Shown here: in pieces, positions 40,053 to 48,674 of the stretch
Layout of the letters: every line of letters starts with the position of its first letter
How positions within the stretch are numbered: position 1 is the first letter of the stretch
Assembly (NCBI RefSeq): GCF_007830065.1
Contig: NZ_VLKK01000002.1
Location: 186,001 to 250,000, forward strand
DNA: 64,000 nucleotides
Source of the DNA: Sphingobium wenxiniae
GTDB taxonomy: Bacteria; Pseudomonadota; Alphaproteobacteria; Sphingomonadales; Sphingomonadaceae
Direction: 5' to 3'
The notes under the pieces: model-generated
The model's database searches: none
Seen by the model: only the letters and a program-made list of their open reading frames with translations
What the model was told of the DNA's origin: nothing
Translations under genes and position numbers: made by a program

Positions 40053-40631
40053 GCATGCGCTGAAAGGCGCTCCCTATCGCGGAGCGTCAAAAGAGGCAAG
40101 GGCATCGGCCTGACTTTATTCCAATCTGACGTTGGGTAAAAAAAGGGACGGCGGCGCGATAGGCGCATGCCCGCGAGTGTGACCGGAAACCACCGGAAAA
40201 TGACAGCCATATTCAGCTGACCGCGGGTCGGCAGCAGGGAGTAAAACGGCACGCCCATTTCCGCCGCCTGGTCCAGGAAGTACCGCGGCGTTTTTTAGGT
40301 CGCGGCGCGGGCATCGATTTTGTAATGACCGGCAGGCGCTAGCTTGGTCGAGCTTCGCCATGCGGACAACCCGGTCATTTCAAAATGCGGACATCTAACC
40401 GCCTGCGCGGCAGCCCCGTGCCGCCGATGACCTTGCCGCCATGGAAGATGTCATAGTCGACGGCCATCCGCTGCTCCCGGCGATCTGCGCATCGCGGCGC
40501 TGGGCCGGGAGCGATAATCCAATAGAATAAAATCAGTGTGCGATGCTTAAGAGGCATCAGTCAGGCGGTCCGCCGTGCCCGAGCAGGGCAAGCGCGGTCG
40601 GCCTGCGGAAGTTACACTTGTCTATCCCTGG
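40053..40631. other. non-coding stretch between tRNA-Ser and ssb
   Basis: About 580 bp in which I see no supportable gene. Short minus-strand frames (for example 40375-40557 and 40010-40258) have no family features. The notable content is the long inverted repeat at 40317-40386, listed separately. The ssb gene ends at its right edge. Confidence 0.5.
40317..40386. repeat. 70-bp hairpin with 16-bp inverted arms
   Basis: ATTTTGTAATGACCGG (40317-40332) is repeated in inverse at 40371-40386 with a single mismatch, around a 38-bp spacer. It could be a miniature element with terminal inverted repeats or a structured RNA. No gene overlaps it. Confidence 0.6.
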
Positions 40632-41198
40632 TCAGAACGGCACTTCATCGTCCAGATCATTGTCGAAATTCGGCCCGCCCGCGCTGCCGCGCCCGCTGCC
40701 CTGCGACGAGCGCCCCGCGCCGCCGCCGAAGTTTCCGCCGCCGCCGAAATCGTCATAGTCGCCGCCGCCAAAGCCGCTCGACCCGCCCGACCAGTCGCCG
40801 CCGGCCTGCGAGCGGCCACCGCCACCGCCCTGGCCGCCACCGCCCGGTGCGCCGTCCAGCATGGTCAGCACCGCACCCGGGCCTTGCAACACGACTTCCG
40901 TGGTGTAGCGGTCATTGCCCGATTGGTCCTGCCATTTGCGGGTGCGAAGCTGTCCCTCGACATAGATCTTCGATCCCTTGCGGAGGTAGCGTTCGGCCAC
41001 GCCTGCCAGCCCTTCCGAAAAGATCGCCACATTATGCCATTCGGTGCGCTCCTTGCGCTCGCCCGAATTGCGGTCCTTCCAGCTTTCGGACGTGGCGATG
41101 CGGATGTTGCACACCTTGCCGCCATTCTGGAAGCTGCGGACTTCCGGGTCCGCGCCCAGATTGCCGACCAGAATGACCTTGTTCACCGAGCCCGCCAT
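40632..41198 (-). CDS. ssb: single-stranded DNA-binding protein SSB
   Basis: A 188-residue SSB. The OB fold (about 1-115) opens with [21 protein letters not shown] and includes [25 protein letters not shown] Gly-rich linker follows (about 120-175), and the protein-interaction tip is DLDDEVPF. It protects single-stranded DNA and recruits repair proteins through the acidic tip. GGAGG lies just before the ATG at 41198. This is the chromosomal copy, distinct from the phage protein encoded at 31020. Confidence 0.96.
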   Translation of the reverse strand: MAGSVNKVILVGNLGADPEVRSFQNGGKVCNIRIATSESWKDRNSGERKERTEWHNVAIFSEGLAGVAERYLRKGSKIYVEGQLRTRKWQDQSGNDRYTTEVVLQGPGAVLTMLDGAPGGGGQGGGGGRSQAGGDWSGGSSGFGGGDYDDFGGGGNFGGGAGRSSQGSGRGSAGGPNFDNDLDDEVPF

Positions 41199-41259
41199 GA
41201 TCCCTCCAAAGCGTCCAAAGCCCGTCCTTATAGAGCGCGGCGCGGCGGGGTAAAGCGCT

Positions 41260-43122
41260 CTATGACAGCCCGATGGCCGTTGCCGTCCAATATGTGGCCC
41301 CCGCCGCCAGATAGGCCAGCACGAACAGATATCCGACCATGAACAACGGCCATTTCCATCCATTGGTTTCCCGCCGCGTCACCGCTATGGTCGAAATGCA
41401 TTGCGGCGCGAAAATGAACCACGCCAGGAAGGCGAGCGCGGTCGGCAGCGGCCACTTATCCTTCAGCCGGTCGCCCAGGCTCTGCTCCAGTTTCGCTTCA
41501 TCGTCGCCTGCGTCGATGGAATAGACCGTGGCCAGCGCGGATACCGCCACCTCCCGCGCCGCCATTGCCGGGATCAACGCCAGGCTGATGTCGCGGTTGA
41601 AGCCTACCGGTTCCAGCACGACGTTGAGGCCTCCCGCGATCCGTCCGGCGATGCTGTGATCCACCTGGCTGGCGGGGCTGTCCTCCGGCACGCGGGGGAA
41701 GCTGAGCAGCACCCACAGGATGACGGTGGAGGCGAAAATGATCGTCCCCGCGCGCTTCAGGAAGATGACGGCGCGCTGCCACAGGCCCAGCACTATGTCC
41801 CGCGGACGCGGCCACTGATATTTCGGCATCTCCATCAGGAATCCGCCGCTCTGCCCCTTGGTGACGGTGCGGCGCAGCACCAGCGCCACCAGCATCGCCC
41901 CCACGATCCCCGCGACATAGAGCAGGAACAGCACCAACCCCTGCAAGCCGATGCCCAGACCCACATCCCGCGCCGGAATGAAAGCGCCGATGATGACGGC
42001 ATAGACCGGCAGCCGCGCGGAACAGGTCATCAGCGGCGCGATGAGGATGGTCGTCAGCCGGTCCTTGGGATCGGAGATGGTCCGCGTCGCCATGATCCCG
42101 GGCACCGCGCAGGCAAAGGAGGAGAGGAGCGGGATGAAGGCCCGCCCCGACAACCCGACCTTCGCCATCAGCCCGTCCATCAGGAACGCGGCGCGGACCA
42201 TATAGCCCGTCGCCTCCAGCATCAGGATGAAGAAGAAAAGGATCAGAATCTGCGGCAGGAACACCACCACCGACCCGACGCCGTTGATGACGCCATCCAC
42301 CAGGAAGGATCGGACTATGCCGCCCGGCAAGGCGTCGGTCGCGGCATTGCTCGCGGCTTCCGCCCATCCCTCGATCATGGCGATGGGCGCTTCCGACCAG
42401 GCATAGACCGCCTGGAACATGACGAAGAGCAGGCCCAGCAGCAGCAGCAGCCCGAATACGGGATGCAGCGCCACCCGGTCCACCGCCGCCGTCAGCCGCC
42501 GCGACGGCGTTTCCCGCACGATGGCCGCCTGCGCGATCCGGCGCGCTTCGCTCCGTAGCGTGTCGAAATCGCGCCCTGCCGGAGAGGGACGCGCCTTCGG
42601 CGCCGCGTCGTCGATCAGCCCTTCCAGCGCGGTCCGTAGAGGCTCCAGCCCGCGCTTGCGCACCGCGACCGTGGGGATGACCGGCACGCCCAGTTCCCGC
42701 GACAGCACCTCCGCATCCAACTCCAGCCCATCGCGCGTCGCCAGGTCCACCATGTTGAGCGCCACCACGGTCGGCAGGCCCAGCGCAATCAGTTCCAGCG
42801 CGAACCGCAGATGATTGTCGAGATTGGAGGCGTCGACCACCACGACCAGCGCGTCGGGTCGCTTTTCGCTCCGCTGCTTGCCCAGCACCACGTCGCGCGT
42901 CACCTGCTCGTCGGGACTGGCGGGGGAAAGGCTGTAGGTGCCGGGCAGGTCGACCAGTTCCACCGGCCGCCCGTCGGACAGCGACAGCCGCCCGGCCTTG
43001 CGCTCCACGGTGACGCCCGGATAGTTGCCCAGCTTCTGCCGCGCCCCGGTCAGGGCGTTGAACAGAGCGCTTTTCCCGGCATTGGGATTGCCGACCAGCG
43101 CCACCAGCGGCAGCATGCTCAT
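41260..43122 (-). CDS. feoB: ferrous iron transporter FeoB
   Basis: A 620-residue inner-membrane Fe(II) transporter. The G domain carries GNPNAGKS (about 12-19), DLPGTYS (about 57-63) and NMVD (about 119-122). About eight membrane segments follow from residue 225, with the conserved [14 protein letters not shown] gate region. It is translationally coupled to feoA by a 4-bp overlap (ATGA). The Fur-like site upstream of feoA fits iron repression of the pair. Confidence 0.96.
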   Translation of the reverse strand: MSMLPLVALVGNPNAGKSALFNALTGARQKLGNYPGVTVERKAGRLSLSDGRPVELVDLPGTYSLSPASPDEQVTRDVVLGKQRSEKRPDALVVVVDASNLDNHLRFALELIALGLPTVVALNMVDLATRDGLELDAEVLSRELGVPVIPTVAVRKRGLEPLRTALEGLIDDAAPKARPSPAGRDFDTLRSEARRIAQAAIVRETPSRRLTAAVDRVALHPVFGLLLLLGLLFVMFQAVYAWSEAPIAMIEGWAEAASNAATDALPGGIVRSFLVDGVINGVGSVVVFLPQILILFFFILMLEATGYMVRAAFLMDGLMAKVGLSGRAFIPLLSSFACAVPGIMATRTISDPKDRLTTILIAPLMTCSARLPVYAVIIGAFIPARDVGLGIGLQGLVLFLLYVAGIVGAMLVALVLRRTVTKGQSGGFLMEMPKYQWPRPRDIVLGLWQRAVIFLKRAGTIIFASTVILWVLLSFPRVPEDSPASQVDHSIAGRIAGGLNVVLEPVGFNRDISLALIPAMAAREVAVSALATVYSIDAGDDEAKLEQSLGDRLKDKWPLPTALAFLAWFIFAPQCISTIAVTRRETNGWKWPLFMVGYLFVLAYLAAGATYWTATAIGLS

Positions 43123-43394
43123 GCCGTCTCTCCTTCGGCGCCGGTGCGGACCGTGACGGCTTCGGCATGGTTGCGGCGCATCGCGATGGTCATGCGCCCG
43201 ACCTTGCAGGCGATGGGTCCTCGCCCGAACAGACCGCCGCGGTGCAGCGCTTCCACGCTCGCGCCTTCGCACAGTCCGAATTCGCGCAGGCGCTGTCCCT
43301 CTGCCGCTGAAAGGGCATTCCAGTCAATCACATCCACATAGGCAGGCTGTCGCAGCGGCAGGTCGGTCAGGCGCAAGGGAAAGCTACTCGTCAC
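43119..43394 (-). CDS. feoA: ferrous iron transport protein FeoA
   Basis: A 91-residue SH3-like FeoA: LRLTDLPLRQPAYVDVID, LREFGLCEGASVEALHRGGLFGRGPIACKVG and MTIAMRRNHAEAV. It assists FeoB at the cytoplasmic face. The start is GTG at 43394 with no clear ribosome site, so translation may be leaderless or begin slightly later. A Fur-box-like sequence lies directly upstream. Confidence 0.92.
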   Translation of the reverse strand: MTSSFPLRLTDLPLRQPAYVDVIDWNALSAAEGQRLREFGLCEGASVEALHRGGLFGRGPIACKVGRMTIAMRRNHAEAVTVRTGAEGETA

Positions 43395-43400
43395 AAGGTT

Positions 43401-43420
43401 TTGCGAGTGACTATCAATTA
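43401..43420. promoter_or_regulatory. Fur-box-like site upstream of feoAB
   Basis: TTGCGAGTGACTATCAATTA lies 6 bp before the feoA start and resembles the Fur consensus core TTGCGAATGATTATCAAT seen before iron genes. The match is by eye. Repression of feoAB by Fur under high iron is the expected consequence. Confidence 0.55.
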
Positions 43421-43443
43421 CGATTGAAAAAGGCCAGCGCGAA

Positions 43444-44103
43444 TCAGATCGCGGGATAACGCAGCCGCCCGATGAAGCGCGAAAGGCTCAACCTTTCGCC
43501 GCCGCCCACGCCCTTGAACCGGGCCTTGGTGCGTTCGAAGCGCATCACATCCTCTATGCGCCGGGCCAGGAAGGCGCGGCTTTCCGCATGGCCGTCGCTT
43601 TCGTCGTCAAGGAACACCAGCAGGGTCGCGGCATAGACTCCCGCCAGCGTCATGCGCTTGCTGTAATGGCTCAAGTCGGCAGCTTCGTCGCCCGCCGCGC
43701 GCCACATCATGTCGGCGGCGCGCCAGCCCAGCTTCGCGGCGCGGGGGCTGTTCCGCGGCATCGCCATGATCGCGACCGCGCGGCGCAGCGCCTCGCGATC
43801 GGGAGCCAGCAGGGCAAGGCGCGTTTCCACCAGAGCCGTGATCCGCGCGCGAATCGACATGGCGGCGAGCGAGGAGGACGGCAGCGCCTCCATCATCCGC
43901 GCGTCGATGCTGGCGAACCATGCGTCGATCATGTCCATCGGTCCATCGGCGAAGGCCAATCCGGCGATGTCCGCATCCACGCCCTTTTCGGCGGCGGCCA
44001 TGGCGACCGCTTCGGGTTTCCAGCCGTCGAAGGCCGCATGGCGCGGCAGCAACGGGGCGAGCGCGCAGCGCACTTCGTCCAGGGTCATGTCTTGCGTGGT
44101 CAT
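43444..44103 (-). CDS. COQ9 family protein, ubiquinone biosynthesis
   Basis: A 219-residue COQ9-type protein. These share a TetR-like helical fold that binds isoprenoid lipids and helps the hydroxylation step of ubiquinone synthesis. Visible are GWKPEAVAMAAAEKGVD, the MSIRARITALVETRLALL helix and the C-terminal WRAAGDEAADLSHYSKRMTLAGVYAATLLVFLDD typical of the family. It lies just upstream of feoA, with about 50 bp between. Confidence 0.88.
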   Translation of the reverse strand: MTTQDMTLDEVRCALAPLLPRHAAFDGWKPEAVAMAAAEKGVDADIAGLAFADGPMDMIDAWFASIDARMMEALPSSSLAAMSIRARITALVETRLALLAPDREALRRAVAIMAMPRNSPRAAKLGWRAADMMWRAAGDEAADLSHYSKRMTLAGVYAATLLVFLDDESDGHAESRAFLARRIEDVMRFERTKARFKGVGGGERLSLSRFIGRLRYPAI

Positions 44104-44135
44104 GCCGCCATATTAGAGCATTGGCGGGTCTTCCG

Positions 44136-45029
44136 CTAGGCGGCCCGTTTCGCGCCCCAGGGCAACCGCACGAGGATCAGCGCCACGGCGACCGCCGTCA
44201 TGGCCAGCATGTCGGCCGCGCTCATCCCCTCGTTGAAGAGCAGCTTTCCGAAAATCGCGGACACGGCCGGCTGGATCATGAGGCTCAGCCCCAGAACCAG
44301 TGGGGAGAACCAGCCGATCGCATAGGTGAGCAGCCCCTGGCCGATCAGCTGGCTCGACAGGGCAAGGGCGATCAACGGCGTCCAGTCCGTCGGCATGAAC
44401 CGTTCCCCCATCGCCAGCGCCGCGATCAGGAGCGCCCCCGCGCCCGTGAGACTGGAGACGGCGAGGATGGACCAGCTATCCAGCCGCTTCCGCCCATCCT
44501 GCACGCTCACCAGATAGCCTGTATAAAGCAGCCCCGCCAAAAGGCAGAGCAGGTCTCCCCGCAGATAGCGGGGCGAAAGCTCGTAGCTGCCGCCCATCAG
44601 GACGCCGCCGCCCGCTATCGCCAGCAGCAGGGCGAAGAGTTGCGGCCGATGCAGCGGCAGCCGCAGCACCAGCAGGCCCCACAAGGGCAGCGCCAGCGCG
44701 CTCACATTGCCGAACAGCGTGGCGTTGGCCACCTTCGTAAAATGGATGCCCAGATGCCAGACGGCAAGATCGGCGGCGAAGAACAGGCCCGCCACGATCA
44801 TCAGGCTCCACTGCCTCCCGTCGAGCGCCGCGCCGCGCAGGCGGGGAAGGGCCAGCAGAAAGAGGAAAGGCACGGCCAGCGCCAGCCGCCAGAAGGCGGC
44901 CGCGACCGGCCCCACATCGCTCAGCCGGACCAGCACCGGCCCCATCGCCAGAAAGACATTTGCAAGGACCAGCGCGGGAAAGGCGAAGGCGGGCATAGGC
45001 TTTTGGAGAGGAGGGATGGAACTTGCCAT
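44136..45029 (-). CDS. DMT family (EamA) transporter
   Basis: A 297-residue inner-membrane protein with ten membrane segments in two EamA repeats (for example FPALVLANVFLAMGPVLVRLS at the start and LVLGLSLMIQPAVSAIFG in the second half). It probably exports a metabolite or amino acid; the substrate cannot be told. It is in line with the COQ9 gene but separated by about 30 bp. Confidence 0.88.
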   Translation of the reverse strand: MASSIPPLQKPMPAFAFPALVLANVFLAMGPVLVRLSDVGPVAAAFWRLALAVPFLFLLALPRLRGAALDGRQWSLMIVAGLFFAADLAVWHLGIHFTKVANATLFGNVSALALPLWGLLVLRLPLHRPQLFALLLAIAGGGVLMGGSYELSPRYLRGDLLCLLAGLLYTGYLVSVQDGRKRLDSWSILAVSSLTGAGALLIAALAMGERFMPTDWTPLIALALSSQLIGQGLLTYAIGWFSPLVLGLSLMIQPAVSAIFGKLLFNEGMSAADMLAMTAVAVALILVRLPWGAKRAA

Positions 45030-45214
45030 GACGGCTCCCTAACCGTCCTGCACACCCATGTCCCGTTTCGAAACGGCCATTTTCTGACATTTGCGTCCAC
45101 CGTCACCCTGAAACAAGTGCAGCATGACGACCGGTCATGGCGCAATCCGCCAAACCCTGCCTCAGGATTTGGGTGTGCAAACTTCATGACCGCCAGTCGA
45201 ATCGGGCGGCGGCG

Positions 45215-45589
45215 TCATTTTTCGCAAGAATAGCGTTCGTTGAGCGCGACGCTGACAAGGACGGAGGCGGGGGCCTTGCGCTGGTCGGGATAGCGTTCCA
45301 GATAGGTGACGACGAGGCGGCGCACCTCTTCGCCCTTCATCTGGGCGGGCCAGCAATTGGGGCGGGCGCGGCCGAGGAACACGTCCTTCTTGATGCCGTC
45401 CACCGCGCCGACGATGTAGGCGGTGCAGGCCAGCGCATATTCGGGGGCCTTGTTCCGGCACTTGGCGAGCAGGGTGGCGCCGGTTTCGAACATGAACGCC
45501 TGTCCGGGCGCGGCATCGGGCGCCGCGAAGGCAGGCATCGCCGCCGCGCCGCACAGGGCGGCCGGGATCATCATCCACTGTCGGAACAT
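45215..45589 (-). CDS. Rap1a/Tai family immunity-like protein
   Basis: A 124-residue secreted protein. A signal peptide (about 1-22, ending FAA) precedes a small domain with ALLAKC-type opening (TLLAKCRNKAPEYALACTAYI), DGIKKD and an ending NERYSC. It has the Cys pattern of the Rap1a/Tai family, periplasmic immunity proteins against type VI secretion amidase effectors. No effector or secretion gene is nearby, so the family fold may serve another periplasmic role here. Confidence 0.8.
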   Translation of the reverse strand: MFRQWMMIPAALCGAAAMPAFAAPDAAPGQAFMFETGATLLAKCRNKAPEYALACTAYIVGAVDGIKKDVFLGRARPNCWPAQMKGEEVRRLVVTYLERYPDQRKAPASVLVSVALNERYSCEK

Positions 45590-45693
45590 GTGGCGAACAT
45601 TATACTTTTACGCGTTGCTGTCCAGCCGGATCGGCGATGGACGGCAACGGTTCGTCGCAGGAATATTCTTGGTAAATGACTGATAAACAATGA

Positions 45694-47202
45694 TTATAGG
45701 GAAAGGCGCCAGTCCCAGCGGAGCGGATCGCCGTCCATCACCTCCACGCCGCGCGCGATCAGGGCGTCGCGGATCCGGTCGGACAGGGCGAAGTCCTTGT
45801 CCTGGCGGGCGCTCTGGCGGCGGTCGAGGTCCGCTTCGATCTGGCCGGGCGCGATCTGTGCGGCCTTGGGCTGGAGGCGCAGGTCGGCGCGGGTCAGGCC
45901 GAGCAGGTCGAGGCCGAGCGCGGCGTCGAAGGCCGCGATCAGGCAGAGCTTTTCGTCGGCCGGCACCTTCTTCATCGCTATGGCTTCCTCCAGCAGGGGA
46001 AGGGCGCGGGGCGTCATCAGGTCGTCGCTGAGCGCGGCGTCGAACTGTTCGAGCAGGGGGATTAGCCGAGGATGCAGGTTCGCGCGCAGGAAATCGAGGC
46101 GCGGGGACTGCCATGTGACGCCCTCCGCGCGCGATTTCAGGCTCTCCACGCCCATGATGAGGCGCTTCAAGCGCGTGAGGGCCGCGCCGACGCCCTCCGC
46201 GCTGAATTCCAGCTCGCTGCGGTAATGCGCGCCAAGGCAGAGCAGGCGATAGGCGAGCGGATGCACGCCCGCGTCGATCAGGGAAAAGAGCGTGGTGAAG
46301 CCGCCCTTCGACTTGCTCATCTTGCCCTGGCGGTCGACGAGGAAGTTGTTGTGCATCCACCAGCGGGCGCCGGTGAAGCCCGCTGTCACGGCGTCGCCGC
46401 AGCAGGCCGAACGGAACGCCTGATTCTGGGCGATCTCATTGGGGTGGTGGATTTCGCGATGGTCGATGCCGCCGGTGTGGATGTCGAATGGCTGGCCGAG
46501 CCGCGCCTGGCTCATGACCGAGCATTCCAGGTGCCAGCCCGGCGCGCCCCTGCCCCAGGGGGAGTCCCATTCCATCTGGCGCTGCTCGCCGGGCGGGGAC
46601 TTGCGCCAGATGGCGAAGTCGGACGGGTTGCGCTTGCCCGCGACGGGATCGATGCGGGCGTGGGCGGCGTCATCGCGGCCGCCGGCCAGCGCGCCATAAT
46701 CGGGGACGGTGCTGCTGTCGAAATAGAGGCCGGTTTCCAGTTCGTAGCAGTGATGCGGGGCGATTTTCTGCGCGAAGGCTATCATCTGCGGGACGTAATC
46801 GGTCGCGACCGTCCATTCGGTCGGCTCCATGATGTTGAGCGCGGCGATATTGGATTTGAAGGCGTCGGTATAATGGGCCGCGATGTCCCATATGCTCTTT
46901 GCCTGCGCGCGGGCGGCGGCCTCCATCTTGTCGTCGCCTGCGTCCGCGTCGCTGGTCAGGTGGCCGACATCGGTGATGTTGATGATGTGCGTGACGGCAA
47001 GGCCCTTCCACAGCAGCGTGCGGCGCAGCGTGTCGGTGAAGACATACGCGCGCAGGTTGCCGAGATGGGCATAGTTATAGACCGTGGGACCGCAGCTATA
47101 GACGCGGGCATGACCCGGCTCGATCGGCGCGAACGGCTCGACCGTGCGGGTGACGCTGTTGAACAGGCGCAGCGGCGCGGCGATATGCTGGTCTTGGGAC
47201 AT
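45694..47202 (-). CDS. cysS: cysteinyl-tRNA synthetase
   Basis: A 502-residue class I synthetase that charges tRNA-Cys. CGPTVYNYAHLGN (about 33-45) carries the zinc Cys and the HIGH-type signature, GWHLECSVMS and the HHPNE segment complete the zinc site, and KMSKSKG is the second ATP motif. The start at 47202 (MSQDQH) is taken over an upstream ATG. It is a single gene; the Bax-inhibitor gene is divergent. Confidence 0.96.
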   Translation of the reverse strand: MSQDQHIAAPLRLFNSVTRTVEPFAPIEPGHARVYSCGPTVYNYAHLGNLRAYVFTDTLRRTLLWKGLAVTHIINITDVGHLTSDADAGDDKMEAAARAQAKSIWDIAAHYTDAFKSNIAALNIMEPTEWTVATDYVPQMIAFAQKIAPHHCYELETGLYFDSSTVPDYGALAGGRDDAAHARIDPVAGKRNPSDFAIWRKSPPGEQRQMEWDSPWGRGAPGWHLECSVMSQARLGQPFDIHTGGIDHREIHHPNEIAQNQAFRSACCGDAVTAGFTGARWWMHNNFLVDRQGKMSKSKGGFTTLFSLIDAGVHPLAYRLLCLGAHYRSELEFSAEGVGAALTRLKRLIMGVESLKSRAEGVTWQSPRLDFLRANLHPRLIPLLEQFDAALSDDLMTPRALPLLEEAIAMKKVPADEKLCLIAAFDAALGLDLLGLTRADLRLQPKAAQIAPGQIEADLDRRQSARQDKDFALSDRIRDALIARGVEVMDGDPLRWDWRLSL

Positions 47203-47588
47203 GGCGAAGAGCCATGCGGCCAAGCGCGGCGGGCGTCAACGGGGGATCGGCAAGGCCGGCCGTTCGGGCGGCTGGCGGACGTTGCAGAGGCCCCTCTGGC
47301 ATGACGGATATGGGATGGCGAAAAATGGCCGGAAGCGGGCGGGCAGGCATCCTCCTTTGTAACAAAGTGTTGCTTGCTGGAGCGCCCCTTGCGCTTCCCG
47401 CTTCGGTTCCCGATATGGCCTGTGCGGGCCGGGCCCCTCTGGCGGTTGGACATGTCCAGCCGTGATGTCGGACCGCATCGAGTGTGCTCGGTGCAGGTTC
47501 GGGGATTGCGATCCCCCTCCAATCCACCGAAGACCGCGCGCCGGGCCGCTCGATCCTGTAGAGACCTGAAGGATGGAGTTTTAACGCC
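47203..47588. other. intergenic region between cysS and the Bax-inhibitor gene
   Basis: A divergent 386-bp gap without a supportable gene. It contains the perfect palindrome CTTTGTAACAAAG (47355-47367), a likely regulator or promoter element for one of the two flanking genes. Nothing else stands out. Confidence 0.4.
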
Positions 47589-48299
47589 GTGAACAATCCC
47601 GTTCGTATGCCGGGCTATGGCGCCAGCCAGACGGCGCAGACCGACGCCGGGCTGCGCGCGCACATGCTGGGCGTTTTCCGCAATATGGGTATCGGGCTGG
47701 TCGTCACCGGCCTCGTCGCCGCCTTTGTCGGCAACACGCCCGCGCTGGCCGCCGCGATCTTCGGCACGCCGCTCAAATGGGTGGCGATCTTCGCGCCGCT
47801 GGCGTTCGTGTTCTTTTTCAGCTTCCGCATCGACAGGATGACGACCGCAGGCGCGCGCATGGCGTTCTGGGCCTTTTCCGCCGTCATGGGCGTGTCGCTG
47901 GCCAGCGTCTTCCTGATCTTCACGGGCGGCAGCATCGCGCAAGCCTTCTTCTCCGCCGCCGTGATGTTCCTCGCCATGGCGCTGTGGGGCTATACGACGC
48001 AGCGCGACCTGACGAAGGTCGGCTCGTTCCTCATCATGGGCCTGATCGGCATCCTGGTCGCGAGCCTCATCAACCTGTTCATCGGGTCGTCGGCGATGGC
48101 GATGGTGATTTCGATCCTGGGCGTGGTGATCTTCACGGGCCTGACCGCCTGGGACACGCAGCGCATCAAGTCGGAATATTTCCATTATGCGGGACATGAG
48201 GTCGCCGAGAAGATGCAGGTCATGGGCGCGCTGTCGCTCTACCTGAACTTCGTCAACCTGTTCCAGATGCTGCTCCACCTGACCGGCGAGCGGGAATAA
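47589..48299 (+). CDS. Bax inhibitor-1/YccA family membrane protein
   Basis: A 236-residue protein with seven membrane segments. The family pattern runs from RNMGIGLVVTGLVAAFVG to the C-terminal GLTAWDTQRIKSEYF and ALSLYLNFVNLFQMLLHL. Relatives modulate FtsH proteolysis or act as pH-gated calcium leak channels. GTG start at 47589 with GGAG upstream. Followed after 4 bp by a zinc-ribbon gene, so the two are co-transcribed. Confidence 0.92.
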   Translation: MNNPVRMPGYGASQTAQTDAGLRAHMLGVFRNMGIGLVVTGLVAAFVGNTPALAAAIFGTPLKWVAIFAPLAFVFFFSFRIDRMTTAGARMAFWAFSAVMGVSLASVFLIFTGGSIAQAFFSAAVMFLAMALWGYTTQRDLTKVGSFLIMGLIGILVASLINLFIGSSAMAMVISILGVVIFTGLTAWDTQRIKSEYFHYAGHEVAEKMQVMGALSLYLNFVNLFQMLLHLTGERE

Positions 48300-48303
48300 G
48301 CGA

Positions 48304-48588
48304 ATGCGCGACGCACAGGCCGTGTCGGCCATGCTCTGCCCGGTCTGCCATGTCGGATTGGCGATGACGGACCGGCAGGGGGTGGAAATCGACTATTGCC
48401 CGCAATGCCGGGGCGTGTGGCTGGACCGGGGCGAACTGGACAAGATCATCGAGCGGTCGGGGCGGGAGACGGGCGCGCCCGCCGCGCTGAGCCAGCCGAG
48501 CTATCGCCCGGACCGGGATTATCGGGACGACGGGCGATATTATCAGAAGAAGCGGAAGAAGAGCTTTCTGGAAGAGCTGTTCGATTGA
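48304..48588 (+). CDS. TFIIB-type zinc ribbon domain protein
   Basis: A 94-residue protein. CPVCHVGL (about 12-19) and CPQCRGVWLDRGELDKII (about 32-49) give the four Cys of the zf-TFIIB ribbon. The C-terminus is Tyr/Arg/Lys-rich and ends FLEELFD. The role is unknown; nucleic acid or protein binding is usual for the fold. It is the last gene before a terminator. Confidence 0.88.
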   Translation: MRDAQAVSAMLCPVCHVGLAMTDRQGVEIDYCPQCRGVWLDRGELDKIIERSGRETGAPAALSQPSYRPDRDYRDDGRYYQKKRKKSFLEELFD

Positions 48589-48593
48589 TGGGG

Positions 48594-48621
48594 AAGGCCG
48601 GTTGTGACGACCGGCCTTTTC
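48594..48621 (+). terminator. rho-independent terminator between convergent genes
   Basis: A 9-bp stem, AAGGCCGGT (48594-48602) with ACCGGCCTT (48610-48618), followed by TTC TTTT. It ends the Bax-inhibitor/zinc-ribbon operon. Confidence 0.85.
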
Positions 48622-48674
48622 TTTTGCGCTGCGCCCTGGATTTTTCCGTTACAGTTGCTTCTTCCAGCGCATCG

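Noticed and set aside
40010-40557. Small minus-strand frames between tRNA-Ser and ssb
   Set aside because: One runs through the tRNA and none shows a family pattern or ribosome site.
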